NCBI GenBank assembly: GCA_020002185.1
Contig: CM034544.1
Span: 32,959,024-33,023,023 of the forward strand
Reading direction: 5' to 3'
Length of the DNA: 64,000 nucleotides
DNA from: Paraescarpia echinospica
Lineage: Eukaryota > Annelida > Polychaeta > Sabellida > Siboglinidae
Part shown: in pieces, positions 35,770 to 47,800 of the stretch
Position numbering within the stretch: the first letter of the stretch is position 1
Layout of the letters: every line of letters starts with the position of its first letter
Translations under genes and position numbers: made by a program
The notes under the pieces: generated by a model
Told to the model about the DNA's origin: nothing
Databases searched by the model: none
Seen by the model: only the letters and a program-made list of their open reading frames with translations

Positions 35770-36460
35770 TGGAAATGGTGACCCCAAGATCCCCACCCTC
35801 CGTACGAATTTTGAAGTGCCTCAATGGGACTTCTAGACTGCACACAAAAAGTCAGCCCCATATTTCCAAAACTGATGGAGATAAGTGCTATTTTTAAATT
35901 GTGACCCCCAAACCGCCACCCCGGACAAATTTAGAAAAAAATATAAACGATCTAGCGTACCCATCCCAATGGGTACGCTAGATCGCATAAAATATATGCC
36001 CCATACAGGCATAACTGGTCCAGATAAGTGTCATTTTAAAATTGTGACCCCCACATTTTGAATTTTTTGTCAATATCTAGATCCCAATGGGCTTGCTAGA
36101 TCAAACACAAAAGTTCAACTCCACACATGACAAAATGACAGAGATAAGTGCCATTTTAAAATTGTGACCTCCCCGAGACCCCAACCATCTGGATGAATTT
36201 CGAAAAAAAACCTGTATGTACAAATTACCCCAATGGACACCCTAGAACACACACACAATTTCAGCTTTATACATAATAATTATCAAATTAACAGAGATAT
36301 GTGTCATTTATAAATTGTTACCCCCCCCAAGATTCCCACCCCGACGAATTTTAAAAAATCTAAATCTACGAACCACCCCCAATGGGCCTGCTAGATTATA
36401 CACGAAATTTCAGCTTCATACATGCCAAACTGACAGAGATAAGTATGTGTCATGTCATTT
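35770..36460. repeat. Degenerate ~145 bp tandem repeat
   Basis: About five diverged units share GAGATAAGTGCCATTTTAAA, TTGTGACCCCC, CGAATTTT, CAATGGG and CTAGATC words. Divergence is high, so the array is old. Confidence 0.75.
35948..35985. repeat. Perfect 17 bp hairpin inside the 145 bp array
   Basis: Arms CGATCTAGCGTACCCAT and the reverse complement surround a CCCA loop. Only this unit of the array has it, so it arose after array formation. Confidence 0.85.
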
Positions 36461-36726
36461 AAAATGCGGAAATTTGTGTTTACCACAAAACCCGCTGTGC
36501 GTATAAACAGCGCTGAAAACTGCAGCTCTATGTGACGAAGTCGTAAGATACACAACGTCAACGCTCTGAGACAATGACATCAAAATAAAACACAATTTTG
36601 TTTGTAAATAACTACAAGTTATGCTAATTATGAGGTTTTTATGTATACTAACAATTACAAAAGTAACCGTATTATTAACGTAAACTAGCACACATTCTTT
36701 CGGCAAACACCGTGTTAAGCTAGCCA

Positions 36727-36928
36727 AAAATAGGCGCTAACCTTTGACATGTACTGTGTGTACGCAAAACGGAACCGGAACTTACTCTCAGACCGGAACC
36801 TCCTTCCAGACCATACAGCTGCGGGCCGAAAGTAGGCGCTAACCTTTGACATGTACAATCGCATGCGCAATACGCAAAACGGAACCGGAACTTACTCTCA
36901 GACCGGAACCTCCTTCCAGACCAGTACA
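36727..36928. repeat. Tandem pair of ~100 bp units at the A2 breakpoint
   Basis: Two units share AGGCGCTAACCTTTGACATG, ACGCAAAACGGAACCGGAAC and ACCTCCTTCCAGACCA. The second ends directly at the left boundary of copy A2. Confidence 0.85.
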
Positions 36929-37546
36929 CCGGGACGGGCTTCGAACGCAGTTTGCCGGAAGACAGCTCGTGTGTGCGCCTCGTTTGTACTGTGTGCGCGT
37001 AGCGAGTCTGGACGAAAGTTGTCCGTGCCAGTCAAGAACGCATTCTTACCACGGACACCAGTTACGTTGTGTGTCCTGCACACTTTGCAAAACATCAAAT
37101 CGTTGTCGTCATCGTAGGACAGCCAAGTGTGGTCTCGTTCCCAAACCTTCAAATAGCCACGCTGTCGTTTCTGCTGGTCGTACAGCGTGTCCCGTTCTCG
37201 CTTTTCCACCTTGCGTTTAACTTCTGGTTTTGCAACCCCAGTTAAATAACGATGCATCGTGCGTAAACGTAACAAAATAATTAGTAATGAATTAACAAAA
37301 TAATTGATGTAGAACTGAAGATGTGAACCGTATTCAAAATCCGCGCATTTGAAAATAGATTAGAAAATAGACGCGAAAATGGACGCCAATTGCGCTCATT
37401 AGCCGGTACCCCTCTACATGATACGCTAAGCCAAACAAAGTAATTTTTTACTAGACAGCCGGACTAGTTGGTAGGCCGGGTTTACTAGTCCGCCGTAATC
37501 TTTACTAGTGTACGGACTAGCGGACTAGTGGGTAGTTCTACCCCTG
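36929..37546 (-). pseudogene. Truncated hAT copy (right end and part of exon 1)
   Basis: Carries the hAT right terminus (ending at 37546, followed by AAGAG) and exon 1 from the ATG at 37255-37257 through the zinc finger to TAFEARPG. There the sequence breaks and a few unrelated residues (VLVWKEVPV) precede a stop. The intron donor and all of exon 2 are missing. Without the catalytic core it cannot transpose by itself. Confidence 0.85.
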
Positions 37547-38090
37547 AAGAGTACTTCTAACATGTATTAACAATACACATAAGATAAAATATTATTACAC
37601 ATAATATACAACAACCTACTTAGGTCCTTCCACAATCTCTAAGTTTACGCTGAGAAAATATGCATACAACGCAAAACTTATATGATATATATTCACCTAG
37701 ATAGTCTGGAAAATAGTCTCCATATGGTTAGGTCAGAAAGTAAAAGATCGTCGAATAACGTGTCAACTTACCATGTCAATATGGCGATGGTCGTTCCAAG
37801 TGCTTTGATCATGTTCTTTGTTGAGCGCTGAGTTGTGCAGTCGTGTTCCTTGTTAATCAAAAAAGACCACCCTTTAACTTTGTATTGAAAGACGGTGGCG
37901 GAAAAGACGTCCTGTCACTGTTGCTTGGAAAGTCGCTGGTTCCAGACGTAGTGCCAAGCGTCGCCACTGCTCGCCTTATGCAACATATCGGGCGTGGTCC
38001 GGTGTTGCGGTGGTCCGGTGTTGTCGTGGTCTCAATCAACAAAAAAACATTATTAACGTGTTAAAAGTGTTGCTTTCTGGTTAAAGTATA

Positions 38091-38244
38091 GGCCTACAAG
38101 TCACCAGCTTGGTAGTCCAGGTAGGCCTACAAGTCTTCAGCATGGTAGTCCAAGTAGGCCTACAAGTCATCAGCATGGTAGTCCAAGTAGGCCTACAAGT
38201 CATCAGCATGGTAGTCCAAGTAGGCCTATCATTCAGCATGGTAG
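38091..38244. repeat. 33 bp tandem repeat (copy in A2)
   Basis: Second copy of the 20262-20415 array. Confidence 0.9.
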
Positions 38245-38337
38245 TCAAAGTCTCAAAGTCGTTGTCCTAACCAAGTTGCCTATTTCAGTCCCAAGCCATA
38301 CGCGCATATGATCTGCTTTGCTAGAAGGTCTGTGGAG

Positions 38338-38639
38338 GGCAGAGGCGCTGTGCTAGAGCATCGGCCTCTCAATCGAGAGAACAGAGGTTCGAATCCTATT
38401 GCTGCCGTGTCGAACTTTTGGCAAATACTTTCACTCTAAGTTGCTCCAGTTCATACAGCTCTATGACTGAGTACCTGGCTGTTGACATCGGTGGATATTT
38501 GTATATGAATAACTGCAGCGTTGTTGAATATTTCCCAGAGAAGTCGAGATGGTGTTCGATTGAACCAATCTGCGAAGGAGTAAAGTGTAATGCACTTTGT
38601 GCAGTCCTAAGGACTAAAAGTTGCACTATGTAAAAACTT
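38338..38639 (+). mobile_element. tRNA-derived SINE (copy in A2)
   Basis: Second copy of 20509-20810, including the GGTTCGAATCC B box. Confidence 0.7.
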
Positions 38640-41588
38640 AACGTTTTATTGTGCAGGTTTAGTACGGATCACAACTGTAAACGTTTGAGTCAGGTACAGA
38701 TAGACAACTACGCCATCTGTCATCTAAACAAGCAGTTTACCAATTTTAGAAAGACCTCGACGTGGCGTCGGACGAGTTCGTTAAGTGCATTGGTGACAGT
38801 GAGCAAATGTGTGCGCAAAGTGAAACTTATATGATATAATACACATAATATTTCGCCTCTAACAATTCAACTCTACATTGGCTTCGTGATGTCATAGCTG
38901 CTTTATCCAAAGCTTGGTGTCAGTAACCATAAACCACTGAAACATTATTCACCAAATAAGACCCCTCAAAAGCAGCGGTCAAGGCACGATAAGCGGCCAA
39001 ATAAGATTTTGATGCCGGATGGCGTGGTCGGCTAACTAATGGGTTTACGATACCTCCGTGTAATACCCAATATTGTGCTGCCAACGGGTGCCCTAATCCA
39101 CGGGGACTCTAAACCAAATAAGTGTTAATAAAAGAATCATGGCGGCTTCATGACTTACGGATGGTGCTTCTCCTTGTGCAGCATGGGGTAGCTCATCTTG
39201 CGGGGCGGTTCTAGTTGAAATATCGTCGCCGACGCGCCGCCGTAACTTCAGCTTCTCCGCTGTCTCGCCTCGACTCATGACATCGAAAGAAGGGGGTTGC
39301 TGTTGAAATTATTTCGCGGCGACATTCACAAGGGACACGTAAGGGGGCATATTGAAAAGGTCTAGGGGGCACGCCACTGTAGCGCAGACATAGCGCCCCT
39401 GGACACGTCTGTCTCAAATAAATACAATCAAGCTTTCTGCAGTATATATTTCGTTGTTAATGGAACACATGTTTGCCTGATTTCATGTTTACAATTTGTA
39501 ACTAACTACTATTGCAATGCTCGGTAGTAATATCTGCCAGCGAAGATAGCAGTAACGTCGGGGCGGACGCCAGAAGGGAATAGCAAGACAAGACGAAGAA
39601 CAATGGAAGAACGTAAGGCCGCTGGAACACAGCAGCCAGGAGAACCGAAGACAGAGGGGACTAGCTAGAGTTTGTGCGAATCTTATGTTATGTTACTCGT
39701 GTAGGCCTAATTGGAAGATGGTGTGTGTTTTAATACGAAGTCTCCAGTTAGTTGGACATCGTTTATTTCCATGATTCGGCCCAGGAAACAAGTAGATGCC
39801 CTACACTTAGAATCGAGCCATGTTGAGTTGTGGTTTGGGGAGCCCGGCAGTGAATGGAAGCATCCACGATGGCGCAGAAACCCTCTCTTTTTATCTGACC
39901 CGGCCACACCAGAAGAAATGGCAATACCTCGTGTGAAGGACACGACTAGACGAATCTTTTCCACCACTGTGCACGGTTCACCAGGGGGATTTAAAGGGAG
40001 ACAATAATTATGTTCATCTACCATGAATTAGCCAGCGTAGTAATTTATAACAGAAGTCTGCTACACTATTGGTGGACAAACATATTGTGAGAGCGTCTAC
40101 TTCATGTTGCCAAATCCATGACGCAGGGGCCGCTTTCCCGAAGCATTTGCTAAGCCCGGGTAATTCCTGCGATGCTTTGGCTCGGCAATATAGCCAATAA
40201 TGCTTGTTTTGAACTGCGTCTTACGTCAGCTCTCACATTTGTCATCAGATTGGACAGTGCGCATGCGTCTGACGAATTCCATGTTTGGGGTGGGGCTGTA
40301 TAGTGTAATATAATTCAGTGATTTTGTCATAACTTGTCTAATTTCCTCTCAAGACGGCGCCGAGGGAGCCTCAACCACAGATTGTGAGAGGCAATTGCAT
40401 ATATTTGTGCATCGGTGTATAGTTTTTAATGTTTAGTCGACATCGTCCTTTCAATATTTTAGGTGGAGCCCTCTCGCATGTGTATTCGTTATCCCTCAAA
40501 TTCACAAAGTTTGATGAGTCTGCTGCATCGTCTTTCTCTGTTAGAATCTTACATACATTTCAATCACGTTTCCTCCGAGGCGACGATATGCCAGAGTTGG
40601 TAAGTTCAGTCTCTGTTAACGTTCATTATATTTGTGTTCTTTGAAACCAGGAAGTAATTTGGTTGCTCTTAGTAATGCTCTACGCTGAACATTTGATTTT
40701 CAAGAGCCATAAAATGCTTCATGGTTCTAAATGATCCGATTGCTAAATGGTTCATTATTGATTTTTTACAATATAAGTGTATAACATAACATGGTAAGGA
40801 AACATGATAATTTTATTCACACATGTCGATGTGTGTTCTATATCATACAAGCCATCGACACGAATGACAAAGAAAAGTGCCACTCGTGTCGTTGACACTA
40901 CGTGAACACGTATATATATTTAGTTTGTACACAAAATGTCACTCCATTCTGATGACGATGAAATCAGTCACCAACTGTCTAGAGGCTAACAAAACCACAT
41001 ACGTGGTTAATTTGGATTGCACCTTCAGCAAACAAAATACTTGCTCTGATGTCTCATAATGAATTATACTATCAGTACATCAATGATTACAATGTGATAT
41101 ATCAAACTGTACACGGATATCAACTAATACACTGAGATACAACAAAATAGTGCATGTGATATGTCACTAATATTACATGTCACTAAGTGTCCTGCTGAAA
41201 TATGTCACTAACTGTGACATTATGTGTCTTACGCGTAGAGATTTACATAAAAATGGCATATAATGCAACCTATAAATAACTTTAGAGAAAGAGAACATAT
41301 GAACATGACGGTATCACGCACCTTGGGAAATACTCCAACAGATCTTATCAAAACAGTACACATTTGAATACACGTGTAATTGCTGACAGTGATCACATCC
41401 AGATTAGTTGTGTCAATCAACAGATGTCTATCCTATCTTGATTGCATGCAACAATCACCAATGCTGATGACATCTAGATTAGGCACGTAATTAACCTAAA
41501 TCGAATTTAACAAGAACTTGTCTAGTGCCTTATGTTGATGTAATATAGGCTCTCACATTACAGAAAGCTGTCATTAATGTTGTAATCC

Positions 41589-41949
41589 ACTATGTTGCTT
41601 TTTGGTAATGAATACATTTTGCAAATACATCTAGCCATGAGACTAGAGAACGTGTTGGAAACCTGTGTGTTACCCGCCTGTGTATACGAGCTGGGAACAC
41701 TGGCACCGACAGAGACAGGAGGAGAAGCTACCAGTGGCAGACAACTAGGTGTGAAGACAGCCTGGTGCAACAAGCAGATAGAAGGAAGACAGGGCAACTG
41801 AGAGAAGTGACTGGAAGAAGAAGCTGAAGGTAGTCAGAGGCTGACTGAGATGGGCAGGACACATGGAGAGAACGAATGAGGAGATACTGACCAAGAGCAT
41901 GAAGACAGAAGTAGGTGGTAGAAAGAGAAGGCCAATGTGAAGACATTGG
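41589..41949 (+). mobile_element. Decayed LINE RT fragment (copy in A2)
   Basis: Second copy of 23760-24120. Confidence 0.5.
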
Positions 41950-41952
41950 GAG

Positions 41953-42309
41953 AGACCCGACAAAGACACGAGAGTGAAAACACTGACAGAGTCAAGAGAG
42001 ACCCTACAAAGACACGAGAATGAAGACACTGACAGAGACAAAGTCAAGAGATCCTACAAAGACACGAGACTGAAAACACTGACAGAGTCGAGAGAGACCC
42101 TACAAAGACACGAGAGTGAAGACACCGACAGAGTCAAGAGAGACCCTACAAAGACACGAGAATGAAGACACTGACAGAGTCAAGAGAGACCCTACAAAGA
42201 CACGAGAGTGAAGACACTGACAGAGTCAAGAGAGACCCTACAATGACCTGAGAATGAAGACATTGACAGATAGAGTCAAGAGAGACCGTACAAAGACACA
42301 AGTGGGAGA
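41953..42309. repeat. 46 bp minisatellite (copy in A2)
   Basis: Second copy of 24124-24480, with the same unit number. Equal array length argues that the two copies separated very recently or are the same locus. Confidence 0.9.
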
Positions 42310-42366
42310 AAATTGCAGAATACTGGTAGTATTGGAGAAATATTGTAGATAGGGCAAACAGACCAA

Positions 42367-42410
42367 ATGATGCAGCACCCACCATTCTTGAATGGTGGGT
42401 GCTGCATCAT
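42367..42410. repeat. Perfect 21 bp hairpin (copy in A2)
   Basis: Second copy of 24538-24581, arms still perfectly matched. Confidence 0.9.
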
Positions 42411-42600
42411 CTCTCTTTAATCAGGCTTTTTCGTAATTTATTGTATTTTTAAATACATACATATACATCTTAACGTTGTATATGGCCTACATAATAATCG
42501 AAATGTGTAGTTGTGTTAGCATATGTAACCCATGTATTGTAATATTATAACGACAACGTGTATTCTTACATTATGTTTTAGTTTGTAAACACCCCTGAAT

Positions 42601-42649
42601 CTGCTTTGTAGAGATATGTGGTATATAAATAAATTTGATTTGAATAACA
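42601..42649 (+). mobile_element. LINE 3' tail signature (copy in A2)
   Basis: Second copy of 24772-24820, in the same orientation as the RT fragment at 41589. Confidence 0.5.
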
Positions 42650-44597
42650 GAATATATGGGCAGTGACCTTGCTATTAACAATGACATTTAACAAGATGTT
42701 CTTCATAACATGCTTGAAGGTACCGGGTAGATGGCTTCTTGTGTTATTAACCAAAAATAGTGGACTGTTTACCTCGTTTGAATGCATTAGATGCTGACGC
42801 ACCTTGTTGCTGTTGCCGTGTACAGCCCGTTGCTAGGATACGACACCAGATATCACATAATTGCTAATGATCCCAATGAAAGTGTACTACAGTGATCTCA
42901 GCCAATCAGGATCAGCCTTGAAGTAGACACAAAATAGCTGGAGTGGAACCATTCACACTGTGTTAAAATAATAATCATATTCCAGTTAATTAAATCACAG
43001 CTGCCAGTTAAAAGAATCAGTTACAATTTCAAAATATTTTTTTTTAACTATTGGTCAGTGTTTCACGCCAAAACTGATGCAATGAGCAGTAACATGTTAA
43101 ACAATATATACAACGGAAAACATTACTGAATGTAGCCATTGCAGTGTCAACAGTCTTTGTATGATCTCACTAAGGTGATATTTTTTGTCTATCTCAGAAC
43201 ATTTTTTGTTTTGAAATACTAAACCACAAAATGTTGGTGCCTCTAAAAGTTGAATAGTTCAGTATGGACAAAATAAAACTAAATTATTACATATATTCAT
43301 TATTAATTAACATATATTAACAAAATTAATTAGTTAATGGCGACAAACCAGTTCACATTATTAATTATGATGCTCAATAATTCTAGAAATGTATATTTTG
43401 TGGCAGTATATACTGGGGTCATTACTTACATGCAGTCGCATGTTATCTTGTATTTTGGAGAAACTATTTTAATCATGACTGCATTTTTCCATTTTACCTG
43501 CAAACTGGTTTGTAGTGACACATTTTGTTTATCAAGTTGTCTGCTGTTATCCTGCAAAACAAATCATTAATGTAAACAAACACATGTTGCTATATAAGTA
43601 CATGTATAATGGAGGAGTGGTTATATAAACAACATCTTCTCTCATAAACATTACTGACTTTTATTTAGATTTAGCAGTCACTGTCACCAAATATCATGTC
43701 ATCTGACCTATACTTAGTACAGTCACTACACAACAATGTCACCAAATATGACGTCATCTGTATTACCGTTTGTTAGTAGGTGCATAGAGCTATTTCAACA
43801 TGGCTGTAAAAATACTAATGAATACACATATTCACCTCATTATTAGTTACATATCCACAATCACTTAGTGATGTGATTTGTCACTAACTAAGTAGGTGAC
43901 ATTGGCTGGCAAGACTAACTTGAGTGTCACCAACCAGCAATGACACCAACTGACATGTCACCATCCAGTGATAACGCAATGTCCATGTCACGAAATAAAT
44001 TATATCAAGTGATGATAACAACAAATAAACTAACACGATCAATTGATGTCGTTCAATGACATGTCACTAGTGATTAGTGACACATACACCAGTAACTGGT
44101 GACACATCGCCAGCATGTCAGTTAATGTGTTACCACATAATGATGGCAACGACAACGTTTTCTTGCATAATGACATGAAATAGTCATTCTTCTAGACACG
44201 CTAAACATGTTGACAGTGACATGAATTGACATGCTTGTGTCATCAATTATGATATTGTCTTGATGTGTCACCAAATAAGATCCGTGTCACCGAACGTTGC
44301 CGATAGCAACAGCTCCCTGGTGACTGAGGTCAGTGAGCTATATCCTGGTCAGTGGATGACTTTACCAGTCATTGGCATGTCACGATGAGTTAGTGTCAAA
44401 TCACAGGTGTAACTATCATCACATGACTGGTGTAGCTGCAATGTTCGCTGGTCAGTCACATGGTGCGACAGTGTTACTGTCACATAAACAACCTTGACTT
44501 GAAAAGTTCAAAGTGCCACTGTAATAAATTGTCACCAAATCAACATTTGATAATGTCATGTGTATTGTCTTCGCTGTGAGAAATCAGCTACATGTGA

Positions 44598-44863
44598 TCA
44601 GTGGCTGCAAGCACAGACCACCAGCAATACTATCGTCACAACAGGAAGTGTGTACAGCACATGTGCAGACCGTGCGCTGCTGTGTGTGTTGTCTTCGCGT
44701 GGATACTCTGCCCTGGGGGGCTTGTGAGTGCGCACTACCACTGGTTTGCGAGTTGTCTGTGTGAATGAGATGTCAGGGTCAACTATCCTGTAACCGTCTC
44801 CACTGCCACTCCCTGACCCACTCCCACTCATGTCATCTTCCTCCATGTCCTCTCTCCCATCAG
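44598..44863 (-). CDS. gpc: Glypican last coding exon (Ser-Gly sites, GPI signal)
   Basis: Starts after GTTGCAG and completes a Ser codon split by the intron. It encodes SDGRED, an acidic stretch, then [14 protein letters not shown] with four Ser-Gly dipeptides preceded by acidic residues, the usual heparan sulfate attachment context. It ends with [15 protein letters not shown] and a hydrophobic tail, fitting a GPI-anchor signal, and a TGA stop. Confidence 0.92.
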
Positions 44864-47800
44864 CTGCAACAGGAAGTGCCATCATCAAAACAACAGGAAG
44901 TAACACCATCGTAACAACACAAAGTGACGTCATCGCAACAACAGGAAGTGACGTCATCAGGAGTGGAACTACAATAGATTTTACATAAGCGACCATTATA
45001 TCCTATCTTGTGCTGCGTGGATAATTTATTTATAGATTTTCTTTAAAAGGAGGTAGTATGCTCTTATTATTTTATTTATTATTTAATATAATGTTCTTAC
45101 GACTATGATAACTATGTTGAAGGTATACTTAAGGTAATACAATTATATTTAGTAAGCCCCTAACAACATTCACAATTTGGAAGATATGCCCCGGAGCATG
45201 TTCAAATGGTAAACAAAACATCCAGTTTCAAAACATTATTGGCAATAATGTTGCAGCAGGATGAGTGAACCAAAAACCCTTTGAAGTTCAACAATTTCCC
45301 ATTTTCCCACTTCCAACACAGCAGACATCTTGTTACAAATTACAACGCTGGCTAATTCCGGGTAGTGGAACAGACTGCCTCCATGTAAAAGTTGTTGGTT
45401 CTTCCTCACTAGCGCCTACGTAGAAGATCCCACGCAGGTTGTGGACTCACTCTAGATAAGGACACTTTAAAAGAACCCTCAGTGCAATACCCTAGTAGGA
45501 ATTTACTGAGTAATAAATCCAGATAAAATCAAAAGATAACAAGTGGAGCAGTGTTCTTAGAAAGGTTCCAAATGAACCATTACATACATGTATCGATCCA
45601 GTCGACATCCAGGCCATTGTGAGCGTTATTGAGTTTGTTTGTGATGAGTTTCAGTCTCAATATCTGTTGGTTTGCCACAAAGTTCGGTCGTCGGATGTCC
45701 ACGTCTACTTCGGGGTTACTCAGCTGATTCACAGCGCCATCTGCCATCACTTCTGGGAGGTACCTGGTTGCGAGAAACAAATACATTGGTTAGGAATTTG
45801 AGAGTTCCTATGCCTTACAGTACAATGTAGAAATAGTATTCCTGTTACCCAACCGATCTTTTTAAATGTAACTGACCTTAGAAGTTCTTAAATCATAACA
45901 AGAAAAATACATCACTTAATTGCGACTCTATAAAAACAGATATATAAATACAAACCTCTGCTGCCCAGCTCAATCTTTAGCTGTCAAAATACAGAAAATG
46001 TAGTTAACCAAAGGATACTCAAATGCCTACCTACTCTAAAATATCCCCAAGGAAAAAATATAAGAAAGAAAACCTGCATGATCTACTTATATATCAGAGC
46101 ATTGTAAACGAAAACATAAATATTTTGACAGAGTTTTACCCGTCAAGAAACTGAAGTTTTATCATCGATTAGGACAGAAATCAAAGAAGCAATCAACGTC
46201 CATAAAATGAATCTTGCCCTGAACAGAGATATCAGACAGGAGCTCCCACCAGTCCTTCTCCAGCTTGTGTCACATGACAGACATCATGTGACACACATGT
46301 TGCAAAGCCAGGCCACCAACGAAGATGGAGAGATTCAGTCTAATTACTCGAAGACAGAACTAGCTTTGTAAGAGGTAAAAACTATGTCAAAACAGTACAA
46401 GTGACAAGAGCTTTACTTGTGAATCACAGTACGCCTCCCCTACGGTTACCTGTCATTCATACAGCTTTCTACGCAAATGTCCTATATATATATATATATA
46501 TGACTTGCACAGCAAAATAACACTAAGTAAAAAAATAGTGAAATTGAGTTTTGTGCCTTTATTGATTTTTGTACAGGTCATAAGTTTTAAAATGATGTCT
46601 GAGTTGTTGAAACATCTTCAATAGTTTTTGATCTACTATTAAATGGGAACAAACTTAACACAAGCAACATTTTGAGAAACAAGGTACTTTTGACTCATTA
46701 CATTCATTGTTTCTTCATCTATGGGATCATAAATGTATATTTTATTACTTTTCAACTGGATGTTGAAAGATGGGATCGTAAGGGAAGCATACCCAAAATC
46801 ACACATTGATATAAAACATTACCATTAGGAGTCATACTTTGAAAAAGGTCAGAAAAAACATATTATGCACACCACAGCGCTACTTGTGGAAGCGTTGTCT
46901 ATAAATAATCTATGCAATGTTGGTCTCTGGATACAAACCAAGGGGAAATCATACATTTGATTGGCAAAAAACCTTGTAATTGTGTATTTGGTGCCTTCAA
47001 GATGAATGAATGCAGGAAACCGAACCCACCTCAATTAATGAATTATTACAGATATTGTTATAAATATATAATGATTATTTTACTGTGATGTGTTCACATG
47101 CATGCATTTCTGATATATATGTATATATTTAAATTATATAGTTTTCAGGTCCTGTTTAACAAAAGTATCATTTTGTTATCAACAAATTCAAAGTGAAATA
47201 TCATGAGTGAAAAGTGCTGATAAGCACTGGCAAATAATAATTCTGCTATTGATGTCTGAAAATTAAAAGCTGTCCAAGTATCTTCATGGCCTGAAATAAA
47301 TGCCTAAGCCTAAAACCCCAACTTTAACCATATCCTGGTAGACCTTTGTGTCCGACTCTAATGAACATGCACCATTGTGCTAAATATCACCCACAAAACA
47401 CCTAAGACACAGTACCCAGGGGCTTAACCAAAGACACAATACCTAGGGACTTAACCAAAGACACAGTACCCAGGGACTTAACCAAAGAGCTGTCTGTCTG
47501 CCCATCTTCAAGATTGCCAAGTTTAGTAATTACAACTGATAAGACAAGTGGAATTTAGAGGGGGCCAGCTGGCCACTAGATTAACCAATAGTTCCAAGTC
47601 TAGGGGTCCACATTAATGACTATCATTGGCTCAACTGGTAGTGAAACAAATCAAATGGATCAATATTAACTAAATAAATGGTTCAAATGACACAGGTCTG
47701 TCATTGAAAAAACTAAACTGGCCAATAATGGCTGTGATTGACGTGAATGACTTCTACGCAAGCCATTCACGCTAAAATGCACACTTTTGATTAATTCAAG

